This document shows, in pieces, positions 52,718 through 62,958 of a stretch of 64,000 nucleotides of DNA. The DNA lies in NCBI RefSeq assembly GCF_002899455.1, contig NZ_PPFB01000001.1, positions 2,386,501-2,450,500 on the forward strand, in the 5' to 3' direction. A program made the translations under genes and the position numbers. This stretch comes from Streptomyces sp. DH-12 (GTDB lineage: Bacteria; Actinomycetota; Actinomycetes; Streptomycetales; Streptomycetaceae). Under the pieces are notes generated by a model that was not told where the DNA came from, did no database searches, and worked only from the letters and a program-made list of their open reading frames with translations. Each line of letters begins with the position of its first letter. Position 1 is the stretch's first letter.

Positions 52718-53320
52718 ATGGGTCTCTTCGGCCGCAAGGACGACGACAAGGGCGCCACCGGCTCCGCGGTGAGCCCGGACCTGGCAGCGCTGACCGGCGA
52801 CTACACGCTCGACCCCGCGCACACCACGATCGGCTTCGTCGCGCGCCACGCGATGGTCACCAACGTCAAGGGCCACTTCTCGGAGTTCTCCGGCGAGCTG
52901 CACCTCGACGGCACGGACCCGAGCAGGTCGACGGCCTCGATCGACGTGGTGATGAACAGCATCGACACGGGCAACGCCGACCGCGACGGTCACCTGAGGA
53001 GCGCGGACTTCTTCAGGACCGACGAGTTCCCGGACATGACCTTCCGCTCCACCAAGGCGGAGGCCCTGGGCGGTGACGACTACCGCATCACCGGCGACCT
53101 GACCATCCTCGGCACCACCAGGCCGATCACCATCGACCTGGAGTTCAACGGCGCCGCGAAGGACCCGTTCGGCAACGAGCGCGTCGGCTTCGAGGGCAGG
53201 GCCGAGATCCTCCGCTCCGAGTGGGATCTGACCTGGAACGCGGCCCTGGAGACGGGTGGCGTGCTGGTCTCCGACAAGATCAAGCTGAACTTCGACATCT
53301 CGGCGATCCGCAAGGCCTGA
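52718..53320 (+). CDS. YceI-family lipocalin-like protein
   Basis: A 200-residue protein of the YceI family, whose members bind polyisoprenoids or other amphipathic ligands in a beta-barrel. Typical motifs are present: YTLDPAHTTIGFVARHAMVTNVKG, FFRTDEFPDMTF, and LTWNAALETGGVLVSDKIKL. No signal peptide; the start MGLFGRKDDDKG is cytoplasmic. The ATG at 52718 follows AGGAGG. Regulation by a MarR-type protein is inferred from the palindrome at 52673-52688. Confidence 0.93.
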   Translation: MGLFGRKDDDKGATGSAVSPDLAALTGDYTLDPAHTTIGFVARHAMVTNVKGHFSEFSGELHLDGTDPSRSTASIDVVMNSIDTGNADRDGHLRSADFFRTDEFPDMTFRSTKAEALGGDDYRITGDLTILGTTRPITIDLEFNGAAKDPFGNERVGFEGRAEILRSEWDLTWNAALETGGVLVSDKIKLNFDISAIRKA

Positions 53321-53335
53321 CGCCCCGCCGCATCC

Positions 53336-53374
53336 GAGCGCGCCCGCTCCCCCGGTACCGGAGGGCGGGCGCTC
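53336..53374. terminator. Terminator-like inverted repeat after the YceI gene
   Basis: GAGCG...GCCCGC with GCGGGC-GCTC forms an imperfect hairpin around CCGGTACCGG. No U tract. It could serve both convergent genes. Confidence 0.4.
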
Positions 53375-53490
53375 GTCATGTGCCTGGAAAGCGCGTGGGG
53401 ACGCATGTGCCCGAAAAGCGCACGGACGCGCGCGGCTTCGTGTGCCCCGGGCGGTACGTGTCCCGGCCCCCGGTCGCGCGCCGCCGTCGG

Positions 53491-54846
53491 TCAGAAGCCT
53501 CCGCCGAAGTCGCCGCCGCCGCCGAACCCGCCGCCCCCGCCGAAGTCGCCGCCTCCGCCGAACCCGCCGCCGAAGTCACCGGCGTCGAAGTCCGCGCCGG
53601 AGACGTCGCCGCCCTGGTAGCCGCCGAAGTCGCCGTACCCGGCGCCGTACCCGGCCGCGTAGCCGGGGCCGGCCATCATGCCGCCGAGCATGGTGCCGAC
53701 CAGCAGGCCGGGCAGCAGGCCGCCGCCGAAGTACCCGCCGGCCCAGGGGCCGTACGCCGGGCCGGCCTCCCAGTAGGGACGGCGGCCGTACTCGGTGTCG
53801 ACCTCGCGGACCGCGGGATCGCGCCCGTCGGCCAGGCGGGCCCGGTCGGCCGCGCACACCGGCACCTCACGCTCCGTCCCGCCGGGCGGGGTCCACCGGG
53901 CGTCGGCGACGGAGGGGCCGTGGCGCGGGTCGAAGAAGCACGGCGGGCGGCGCTCCGGCACCGGCCTGCCCTCCCGGCGGGCGGCCAGCGACGCGAGCGC
54001 GAACCGGCCGTCCTCCACGGCCTGGGTCACCGCCCGGACGTCCTCCGGTTTGCGGGCCGCCGCCATGTACGCCTTGGACTTCTCGTAGGCGTCCAGCGCG
54101 CGCTCGTAGTCCGCGCGCATCGCGTCGTCCGCCCCGGGCTCGCCCGGGTGGAAGTCGAGGCGGTCCAGTTCCTCGCCGAACGCGGTGATGTCCTCGTCCA
54201 CCACGACCCGCAGCTTCTCCAGCGCGGCCGTCTGCTCCTCCTCGTGGCGGCGCCTGCGGCGGCGGGACACCGCGTACGCGCCCGCGCCGCCGGCCGCCAC
54301 CAGGGCGCCGACCGTGATCAGCCCGCCGACGGGCACCTCACCGGAACCGTCGCTCCAGGAGTTCGGCCCGCCGCCGCCGATGTTGCGCAGGGCGCTGTCG
54401 ACGAAGTCGTTGAGCTGGGCCTTGGCGTCCCCGGCGCCCTGCACGGACCCGACCAGGTTGGCCACGCCCTGCCGGCTGAGCACACTGCTGTCGGCGCGGG
54501 CGTCGAAGCGGTCGCCGAGCCGGACGCCGTACAGGCCGGTGACGCCCGTCTCGGTGCGCAGGTCGCGGAAGAGGTTCTGGGTGGGGAAGTCGGCCGGGAG
54601 GACGGCGACGAAGACGGGTTTGTCGGCGTCCTCGATCTTGTCGGCGAGGGCCTCGGCGTCGGACTCCGACAGGATGTCCCGGGCCTCGGGATCGACGTAG
54701 ACGGGGCTCTCGCGCAGCTTCTCGGCGACGACGGAGACGTCCGTGGCCGCCTGCGCCCCCGGCGCACCGGCCATCAGGACCGCCAGTGCGGCGGCCACCG
54801 GCACGATCAACAGACGGACAAGGGTGCGCATCAGTGCGACCTTCAT
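53491..54846 (-). CDS. Secreted/membrane TPM-like protein with glycine-rich tail
   Basis: A 451-residue protein. Signal peptide (about 1-36, LVRLLIVPVAAALAVLMAGAPGAQA), a TPM-like domain to about 150, one transmembrane helix (about 172-192, VGGLITVGALVAAGGAGAYAV) with a basic stop-transfer RRRRRR, then a cytoplasmic helical part and a long tail of GGG(D/F)F repeats. The ATG at 54846 has TAGCGT seven bases upstream, so it may be leaderless; an ATG at 54831 (AAGG upstream) is the alternative. Function unknown. Confidence 0.8.
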   Translation of the reverse strand: MKVALMRTLVRLLIVPVAAALAVLMAGAPGAQAATDVSVVAEKLRESPVYVDPEARDILSESDAEALADKIEDADKPVFVAVLPADFPTQNLFRDLRTETGVTGLYGVRLGDRFDARADSSVLSRQGVANLVGSVQGAGDAKAQLNDFVDSALRNIGGGGPNSWSDGSGEVPVGGLITVGALVAAGGAGAYAVSRRRRRRHEEEQTAALEKLRVVVDEDITAFGEELDRLDFHPGEPGADDAMRADYERALDAYEKSKAYMAAARKPEDVRAVTQAVEDGRFALASLAARREGRPVPERRPPCFFDPRHGPSVADARWTPPGGTEREVPVCAADRARLADGRDPAVREVDTEYGRRPYWEAGPAYGPWAGGYFGGGLLPGLLVGTMLGGMMAGPGYAAGYGAGYGDFGGYQGGDVSGADFDAGDFGGGFGGGGDFGGGGGFGGGGDFGGGF

Positions 54847-54958
54847 ATGTTCGACGCTACCCGAATACGTCGCGAAACGGACATCCGGACCGGTGGGCAT
54901 TCCTTCTGCCCTCCGGTCCGGACGTCTCAGGCCGCGGGATCCGCCGCGCCGGGCCGGG

Positions 54959-56560
54959 TCAGGCGGGCTCCACCCCGGCGCGCAGCAGGCCGTAGGCGTA
55001 GGCGTCCTCGAGCGCCTGCCAGGAGGCGGCGATGACGTTGTCCGCGACGCCCACCGTCGACCACTCCCCCGCTCCGTCGGAGGTGGAGATCAGCACGCGG
55101 GTCGTGGACTGGGTGCCGTGCTTGCCCTCCAGGATGCGCACCTTGTAGTCGACCAGCTCCAGCTTGGCGAGCTGCGGGTAGATCGTCTCCAGGGCGACCC
55201 GCAGGGCGCGGTCGAGGGCGTTGACCGGGCCGTTGCCCTCGGCGGTGGCGACGATGCGCTCGCCCTTCGCCCACAGTTTCACGGTGGCTTCGTTGGCGTG
55301 GGTGCCGTCGGGGCGGTCCTCGACGATCGCGCGCCAGGACTCGACCTCGAAGTACGTCAGCGGCCCGCCCTCGGCCTCGGCGCGCAGCAGCAGCTCGAAG
55401 GAGGCGTCGGCGGCCTCGTAGGTGTAGCCCTTGAGCTCGCGCTCCTTGACCCGCTCCACGACCCGGCCGACCAGTTCGCGGTCGTCGCCGAGGTCGATGC
55501 CGAGTTCCTTGCCCTTGAGCTCGATCGAGGCGCGGCCGGCCATGTCGGAGACCAGCATGCGCATGGTGTTGCCGACCTGCTCGGGGTCGATGTGCTGGTA
55601 CAGGTCCGGGTCGACCTTGATCGCGGAGGCGTGCAGTCCGGCCTTGTGCGCGAAGGCGGAGACCCCGACGTAGGGCTGGTGGGTGGAGGGGGTGAGGTTG
55701 ACGACCTCGGCGATGGCGTGGGAGATGCGGGTCATCTCGCGCAGCCGGCCGTCCGGGAGCACCTTCTTGCCGTACTTCAGCTCCAGCGCGGCGACCACCG
55801 GGAACAGGTTGGCGTTGCCGACCCGCTCGCCGTAGCCGTTGGCGGTGCACTGCACGTGGGTGGCGCCCGCGTCGACGGCGGCGAGGGTGTTGGCGACCGC
55901 GCAGCCGGTGTCGTCCTGGGCGTGGATGCCGAGACGGGCGCCGGTGTCGGCGAGCACGGTGGCGACCACGGCCTGGATCTGCGCGGGGAGCATGCCGCCG
56001 TTGGTGTCGCACAGGACGACGACGTCGGCGCCGGCCTCGGCGGCCGCGCGGACCACGGCCTTGGCGTACGCGGGGTCGGCGCGGTAGCCGTCGAAGAAGT
56101 GCTCGCAGTCGACGAAGACGCGGCGGCCCTGGGAGCGGAGGTGGGAGACGGTGTCGCGGACCATCTCCAGGTTCTCGTCGAGGGTGGTGCGCAGGGCGAG
56201 CTCGACGTGCCGGTCGTGGGACTTGGCGACCAGCGTGATCACCTGCGCGCCGGAGTCGAGGAGCGCCTTGACCTGGGGGTCCTGGTCGGCGGTGGTGCCG
56301 GCGCGGCGGGTGGCGCCGAAGGCGACCAGCTGGGCGTGGCGGAACTCGATCTCCTGCCGGGCCCGGGCGAAGAACTCGGTGTCCCGCGGGTTCGCGCCGG
56401 GCCAGCCGCCCTCGATGAAGCCCACGCCGAACTCGTCCAGGTGCCGTGCGATGGCCAGCTTGTCGGCGACCGTGAGGTTGATGCCCTCGCGCTGGGCGCC
56501 GTCGCGCAGGGTGGTGTCGAAGACGTGGAACGAGTCGTCGGGCTCGCTGGTTGCGGTCAT
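54959..56560 (-). CDS. cimA: Citramalate synthase (LeuA/CimA family)
   Basis: A 533-residue condensing enzyme giving (R)-citramalate from pyruvate and acetyl-CoA, the threonine-independent route to isoleucine. The DTTLRDGAQ motif near residue 15 and GIHAQDDTGCAVAN are visible, followed by a LeuA-type C-terminal regulatory domain (from about 400). The residue pattern HxQ, not the usual HxH, occurs at the expected metal site. The ATG at 56560 follows AGGAG. A terminator-like hairpin lies in its leader at 56670. Distinguishing CimA from LeuA is by overall similarity. Confidence 0.88.
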   Translation of the reverse strand: MTATSEPDDSFHVFDTTLRDGAQREGINLTVADKLAIARHLDEFGVGFIEGGWPGANPRDTEFFARARQEIEFRHAQLVAFGATRRAGTTADQDPQVKALLDSGAQVITLVAKSHDRHVELALRTTLDENLEMVRDTVSHLRSQGRRVFVDCEHFFDGYRADPAYAKAVVRAAAEAGADVVVLCDTNGGMLPAQIQAVVATVLADTGARLGIHAQDDTGCAVANTLAAVDAGATHVQCTANGYGERVGNANLFPVVAALELKYGKKVLPDGRLREMTRISHAIAEVVNLTPSTHQPYVGVSAFAHKAGLHASAIKVDPDLYQHIDPEQVGNTMRMLVSDMAGRASIELKGKELGIDLGDDRELVGRVVERVKERELKGYTYEAADASFELLLRAEAEGGPLTYFEVESWRAIVEDRPDGTHANEATVKLWAKGERIVATAEGNGPVNALDRALRVALETIYPQLAKLELVDYKVRILEGKHGTQSTTRVLISTSDGAGEWSTVGVADNVIAASWQALEDAYAYGLLRAGVEPA

Positions 56561-57262
56561 GGTCTGAAGGCTCCTGTACTGGATCTCGGTCTACCGGAAT
56601 GACCGGTTCCACCGTTCCCCCATGGTCCCTCGCGCCCGGTTCCCGGCTGCGGGTGGGCCGAGAAACAGAAAAACCCCTCGCGGGTGCGAGAGGTCTGCGC
56701 GCGGGTCGAGGACGACGGTGTCCGCCCGTACGGTGTCGTACGTGCGGTCACTGCGGACCGGCGCGCCTGCTGCCAATAATCGTGGCGAACGAGAGCACGG
56801 GGGGATTTTGACACACACCGCCCTCCCGCTCACCGCCCGTCTCAGGATGCGGGCGGCCGGCGTGGCGCGATGAGACGCGGCCCGATGCTTTCCGGGCGGG
56901 GCCCGGGCGCCCGCGAGCATCGTCTCGTCGAGCGACTTCCGTGCGTGGGCCGGGGCCCGGGGCCGGCCGGCGCCGCGCGGGCCGATCGCGACGTGGACGG
57001 CCGGACCGTCGAGCAGGGCGCGCAGCCGGACGGCGTGACGGCCGGCGTCCGCGGGTCGGGTCCCGCCCCGGCGGCCCGAAGCGGGGCCGGCGGCGGGATC
57101 CCGGACAGGGCCGGGGCGGGACCCGGCCCCGGCCGTGACCGGGGACAAGGGCGGCGCGGTCCCGGGGCGGGGCCGGAAGGAGGGCAGCCCCGCGGCGGGC
57201 CGGGGCGCGGCCCCGAGGGGGACGGGAGGGGGGCCGGGGCGACGGCCCTGGCCCCCCTTCCG
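56561..57262. other. cimA leader and G-rich stretch below ilvE
   Basis: This 702-base region has no convincing normal gene. Its left part is the cimA leader with the hairpin at 56670-56695. A Thr-rich frame (GTG 56751 to 56557) overlaps the cimA ATG. The right part (about 57100-57262) is very G-rich on the plus strand with many runs of four or more Gs. Confidence 0.5.
56670..56695 (-). terminator. Putative attenuator in the cimA leader
   Basis: On the minus strand CCTCTCGC-ACCC-GCGAGGGG is followed directly by TTTTT. It lies about 110 bases upstream of the cimA ATG and so must be read through, as in transcription attenuation. Confidence 0.6.
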
Positions 57263-58351
57263 TCAGGTCAGCTTGTGCATCCAGCCGTGCTTGTCCTCCA
57301 CCGTGCCGCGCTGGATGTCGAGAAGGGCCCGGCGGAGGCGGAGGGTGACCTCGCCCGGTTCGCCGCCGCTCTGCTGCCACTCGCCGCTCGCCCGCTTCAC
57401 CGTGCCGACGGGCGTGATGACGGCGGCCGTGCCGCAGGCGAAGACCTCGGTGAGGGTGCCGTTCTCCGCGTCGCGCTGCCACTGCTCGACCGAGACGCGC
57501 TCCTCGACCGCCTCGTATCCGAGGTCGCGGGCGACGGCCAGCAGGGAGTCACGGGTGACGCCCTCCAGGATGGACCCGGTGAGGGTCGGCGTGACGATCT
57601 TGTTCCCGTACACGAAGTACAGGTTCATGCCGCCCAGTTCCTCGACCCACGTGTGCTCGACGGCGTCGAGGTAGCAGACCTGGTCGCAGCCCTTGGCGGC
57701 CGCCTCGGCCTGCGCGAGCAGGGAGGCCGCGTAGTTGCCGCCGGTCTTGGCGTCGCCCATGCCGCCGGGGACGGCCCGGACGCGGTCCTCGGAGACCCAG
57801 ATGGAGACCGGCTTCACGCCGCCCGGGAAGTAGGCGCCGGCCGGGGAGGCGATCACCAGGAACAGGTACTCGTTGGCGGGCTTCACGCCCAGCCCGACCT
57901 CGGTCGCGATCATGAAGGGGCGCAGGTAGAGGGACTCCTCGCCGCCGTGCGCCGGCACCCACGCCTGGTCCTGGGCGACCAGGGCGTCGCACGCCTCGAT
58001 GAACGTCTCGACCGGAAGCTCCGGCATGGCGAGACGGCGGGCGGACCGCTGGAACCGCTCGGCGTTCTTCTCGGGGCGGAACGTGGCGACGGACCCGTCG
58101 GGCTGCCGGTAGGCCTTGAGACCCTCGAAGATCTCCTGCGCGTAGTGCAGCACCGTGGTCGCCGGGTCGAGGGGGATCGGCGCGTACGGGACGAGCTGGC
58201 CGTCGTGCCAGCCGCGGCCCTCGGTCCACTTGATCGTCACCATGTGGTCGGTGAAGTGGCGGCCGAAGCCGGGGCCGGCCAGGATCGCTTCGCGTTCCGC
58301 GTCGGAGAGGGGGTGGGCCGAGGGCTTGAGCTCGATCGTGGGCGTCGTCAT
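57263..58351 (-). CDS. ilvE: Branched-chain amino acid aminotransferase
   Basis: Transaminates leucine, isoleucine and valine with 2-oxoglutarate. The 362-residue fold-IV PLP enzyme has the catalytic lysine in [12 protein letters not shown] and [15 protein letters not shown] near residue 70. The start ATG at 58351 follows AAGGAC. It lies below leuB on the same strand; a terminator (58542-58580) separates them. A G-rich region lies after its stop. Confidence 0.97.
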   Translation of the reverse strand: MTTPTIELKPSAHPLSDAEREAILAGPGFGRHFTDHMVTIKWTEGRGWHDGQLVPYAPIPLDPATTVLHYAQEIFEGLKAYRQPDGSVATFRPEKNAERFQRSARRLAMPELPVETFIEACDALVAQDQAWVPAHGGEESLYLRPFMIATEVGLGVKPANEYLFLVIASPAGAYFPGGVKPVSIWVSEDRVRAVPGGMGDAKTGGNYAASLLAQAEAAAKGCDQVCYLDAVEHTWVEELGGMNLYFVYGNKIVTPTLTGSILEGVTRDSLLAVARDLGYEAVEERVSVEQWQRDAENGTLTEVFACGTAAVITPVGTVKRASGEWQQSGGEPGEVTLRLRRALLDIQRGTVEDKHGWMHKLT

Positions 58352-58416
58352 GAGTGCTTGTCCTTCACCGGTTGTAGTGACGGGCCGCGCACACGCCCGT
58401 ACGGCCCGTGGCCAGT

Positions 58417-58431
58417 ACTAGGACGTCCGAG
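58417..58431. promoter_or_regulatory. Palindromic site upstream of ilvE
   Basis: CTAGGACGTCCGAG is a near-palindrome in the ilvE promoter. Its core TAGGA-N3-CC recurs in the gap upstream of the small gene near leuB (about 60062-60072). Confidence 0.4.
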
Positions 58432-58541
58432 CATTCCCTCAATCCGCGGCTCCGCGTTCGATTATCGCCCGGCGGAGGCGGCGGAAGAAACAGGGTGAAT
58501 GCGGCCCGGTGGTCGTTGACGGCACCCGGCGGGAGAACGCG

Positions 58542-58580
58542 TCGAAGCCGCCGGGTGCGGATGCGACCCGGCGGCTTCGA
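58542..58580 (-). terminator. Terminator after leuB
   Basis: TCGAAGCCGCCGGGT and ACCCGGCGGCTTCGA form a perfect 15-bp stem with a 9-base loop, 22 bases past the leuB stop. Confidence 0.78.
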
Positions 58581-58602
58581 GTGTGTCGAGGTGGGCGCCG
58601 GG

Positions 58603-59646
58603 TCAGCCGGCTACGCGTGCGGCGAGGGCGTCGCCGATCTGCGAGGTGCTGCGGGCGGGCAGGCCGCCGCGCTCCGCGAGGTCGGCGGAGACGGCGTCCT
58701 CGATGCGGGCGGCCTCGGCGTCGTGGCCGAGGTGGCGCAGCAGGAGGGCGACGGACAGGACCGTGGCGGTGGGGTCCGCCTTGCCCTGGCCGGCGATGTC
58801 CGGGGCCGAGCCGTGCACGGGCTCGAACATGGACGGGTACTCACGGCTCGGGTTGATGTTGCCGGAGGCCGCGACGCCGATGCCGCCGGAGACGGCCGCG
58901 GCGAGGTCGGTGATGATGTCGCCGAAGAGGTTGTCGGTGACGATCACGTCGAAACGGCCGGGGTCGGTGACCAGGTAGATGGTCGCGGCGTCGACGTGGA
59001 CGTAGTCGGTGGTGACGTCCGGGTACTCCTCGGCCACCTTGGTGAAGACGTTCGTCCACAGGTGGCCGGCGAAGGTCAGCACGTTGTTCTTGTGGACCAG
59101 CGTCAGCTTCTTGCGCGGACGGGCCTGCGCGCGGGCGAAGGCGTCGCGGACGACCCGCTCGACACCGAAGGCCGTGTTGACGGAGACCTCGGTGGCGACC
59201 TCGTGCGGGGTGCCCTTGCGGATGGTGCCGCCGTTGCCCGTGTAGGGGCCCTCGGTGCCCTCGCGGACGACCACGAAGTCGATCTCGGGCTGTCCGGCGA
59301 GCGGCGTGGCGACGCCCGGGAGGAGTTTGGACGGGCGCAGGTTGACGTGGTGGTCGAAGGCGAAGCGGAGCTTCAGCAGGAAGCCGCGCTCGAGGACTCC
59401 GGACGGGACGCCCGGGTCGCCGATGGCGCCGAGCAGGATCGCGTCGTGCCGCCGGAGCGCGTCGAGGTCGGCGTCGGTGAGGGTCTCACCGGTGGCGTGG
59501 TAGCGCCGGGCGCCGAAGTCGTACTCCTCGGTCTCCAGCTTCACATCCTGCGGGAGGACGGCGGAGAGGACCTTCAGGCCTTCGGCCACGACCTCCTGGC
59601 CGATGCCGTCACCGGGGATCACTGCGAGATCGATGCTGCGAGACAT
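58603..59646 (-). CDS. leuB: 3-isopropylmalate dehydrogenase
   Basis: Oxidatively decarboxylates 3-isopropylmalate in leucine synthesis. The 347-residue protein has the start [16 protein letters not shown], the substrate motif [15 protein letters not shown], and [18 protein letters not shown] with metal-binding aspartates. The NAD region [16 protein letters not shown] is intact. The ATG is at 59646. Here leuB stands apart from leuCD, typical of streptomycetes. Confidence 0.97.
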   Translation of the reverse strand: MSRSIDLAVIPGDGIGQEVVAEGLKVLSAVLPQDVKLETEEYDFGARRYHATGETLTDADLDALRRHDAILLGAIGDPGVPSGVLERGFLLKLRFAFDHHVNLRPSKLLPGVATPLAGQPEIDFVVVREGTEGPYTGNGGTIRKGTPHEVATEVSVNTAFGVERVVRDAFARAQARPRKKLTLVHKNNVLTFAGHLWTNVFTKVAEEYPDVTTDYVHVDAATIYLVTDPGRFDVIVTDNLFGDIITDLAAAVSGGIGVAASGNINPSREYPSMFEPVHGSAPDIAGQGKADPTATVLSVALLLRHLGHDAEAARIEDAVSADLAERGGLPARSTSQIGDALAARVAG

Positions 59647-59735
59647 GCGGGCACCCTACTCCTCGTCCCACGGGATGACATGGGGCGTCCGGCATACGGA
59701 CGCCTCGGGCGTGTCAGCGGCCGGCCGACGACGGC

Positions 59736-59864
59736 TCAGTGGCCGGTCGAGCCGCCGTTGTCCCGGCGGTCGAGGGCGCGCTGCAGCGCGGCGGCGGCGT
59801 TCCTGCGGTCGTTCTCGGCGCTGCGGGCGGAACGGCGGACGCGGCGGGCGGTCGTCTCGGGCAT
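59736..59864 (-). CDS. Small basic protein of 42 residues
   Basis: A short gene with an ATG at 59864 and AAGGAG 11 bases upstream. The product MPETTARRVRRSARSAENDR... is Arg/Ala-rich, probably one helix, ending GGSTGH. Third codon positions are nearly all G/C. I recall similar short proteins near leuB in streptomycetes. No function is known. It lies upstream of leuB on the same strand, so they could be cotranscribed. Confidence 0.68.
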   Translation of the reverse strand: MPETTARRVRRSARSAENDRRNAAAALQRALDRRDNGGSTGH

Positions 59865-60188
59865 GACGGATCGACTCCTTCGAAGAGGCGCGCGGACTCG
59901 GAGACGCGCGGAGGGTGACGAGACGCCGGAAGGGGCGGGGAGTCGCGGCCGCAGGGGTCGCCTGCACGGGACCGGCTCACAACCGCCGTTCGCTGGATCG
60001 AGCGACGCGTTCGGCTCCTACAAAAGTAAGGGCGCGACAGGCGCCTGTCTGCACAATTACTTGGGCTTCCTACTATTTGAGACGGTGGAGTGGGTCACAC
60101 CGCCCTGACCTGCGGTTCTTCCGCGTTCGGACACACGAACGGGCCAGGTCGGGGGGGGTGACCTGGCCCGTTCGCGTCCGGGAGGGCG
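59865..60188. other. Regulatory gap between pruA and the small gene
   Basis: A 324-base stretch without genes, unusually AT-rich in part. It holds the perfect 14-base palindrome GACAGGCGCCTGTC (60036-60049), a second motif, TAGGAAGCCCA on the minus strand (about 60062-60072), and the terminator of pruA (60136-60174). Confidence 0.5.
60136..60174 (-). terminator. Terminator after pruA
   Basis: CGAACGGGCCAGGTC pairs with GACCTGGCCCGTTCG around a G-rich 9-base loop. It ends the putA-pruA operon. Confidence 0.8.
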
Positions 60189-61820
<1,632 letters not shown>

Positions 61821-61854
61821 GGGTTCCGTAACTCCTTATCTGAGCGGTGTGGTG

Positions 61855-62781
61855 TCAGCCCTTGGTGATCATGCTGCGGGCGAAGAACCGGAGGTTGGCC
61901 GGCTTCTCCGCCAGACGCCGCATGAAATAGCCGTACCAGTCGGTGCCGTAGGCCGTGTAGACGCGCATGCGGTGGCCCTCGGCGGCGAGCCGCAGGTGTT
62001 CGTCCCCGCGGATGCCGTAGAGCATCTGGAACTCGTACTCGTCGAGCTTGCGTCCGGCGGTGCGGGCCAGTTCCTGGGCGATGGCGATCAGGCGCGGGTC
62101 GTGGGACCCGATCATCGGGTAGCCCTCGCCCTCCATCAGCGTCCGCAGGATGCGCACGTACGCCTTGTCGATCTCGTGCTTCTGCTGGTAGGCGACCTCG
62201 GCGGGCTCCTTGTAGGCGCCCTTCACCAACCGTACGCGACTGCCCGCGGCGGCGAGCCGGCGCGCGTCCTCCTCGGTCCGGAAGAGGTAGGCCTGGATGA
62301 CGCAGCCGGTCTGCGGGACGTCCTTCCGCAGCTCCTCGTGGATGGCGAACATCGAGTCGAGGGTGGTGTGGTCCTCCGCGTCCAGGGTGACCGTGGTGCC
62401 GATCTCGGCGGCGGCCTCGACGACCGGGCGGACGTTGGCGAGGGCCAGTTCGTGCCCGCCGGGCAGCGCCTGCCCGAACATCGACAGCTTCACCGACATC
62501 TCGGCGCGCGGGCCGAGCTCCAGCGGCTTCAGCCGGTCGATCAGCTCCAGGTAGGCGTCACGGGCGGCCTCGGCCTGCTCGGGAGTGGTGATGTCCTCGC
62601 CGACGACGTCCATGGTGAGTTCCAGGCCGTTGCCGGTGAGCTCCTGGACGATGGGCAGGACCTCGTCCACGGTCTCGCCGGGGATGAAGCGGTCGACGAC
62701 CTGCTTGGTCACCGGGGCCGCCGAGATCAGGCGTCGCATCCGGTCGCTGCGCGACGCGGCGAGAATCACGGGACCCAGCAC
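61855..62781 (-). CDS. putA: Proline dehydrogenase (monofunctional PutA type)
   Basis: FAD enzyme oxidising proline to P5C. The 308-residue barrel has LVKGAYKEPAEV, FQMLYGIRGDEHLRL and RVYTAYGTDWYGYFMRRLAE, the substrate-binding ends. The GTG at 62781 follows GGAGG. With pruA it forms the two-gene route that in some bacteria is one protein. Confidence 0.95.
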   Translation of the reverse strand: MLGPVILAASRSDRMRRLISAAPVTKQVVDRFIPGETVDEVLPIVQELTGNGLELTMDVVGEDITTPEQAEAARDAYLELIDRLKPLELGPRAEMSVKLSMFGQALPGGHELALANVRPVVEAAAEIGTTVTLDAEDHTTLDSMFAIHEELRKDVPQTGCVIQAYLFRTEEDARRLAAAGSRVRLVKGAYKEPAEVAYQQKHEIDKAYVRILRTLMEGEGYPMIGSHDPRLIAIAQELARTAGRKLDEYEFQMLYGIRGDEHLRLAAEGHRMRVYTAYGTDWYGYFMRRLAEKPANLRFFARSMITKG

Positions 62782-62832
62782 GGGGCACCTCCACAAGCTG
62801 CATGAGGCCGCCACCCGACCATTCGGGCACGG

Positions 62833-62849
62833 CACGGAGAACCACCGTG
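62833..62849. promoter_or_regulatory. Inverted repeat between putA and the PucR-like gene
   Basis: CACGG-AGAACCA-CCGTG, a 5-bp perfect arm, sits 52 bases before the putA start in the divergent promoter. It may be a regulator site. Confidence 0.35.
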
Positions 62850-62958
62850 AAACCTAAGGATGACCCCGATCCTGGGCCATCGACAGACGTCACGCATCCC
62901 TGGGCGAGATCTCAGACAGATGTATGAAGGACTCCGGTTTCTGCGGCAGAATGCCCGG

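Noticed and set aside
56870-58498. 542-codon plus-strand frame opposite ilvE
   Set aside because: Most of it is antisense to ilvE; the rest is G-rich low-complexity sequence.
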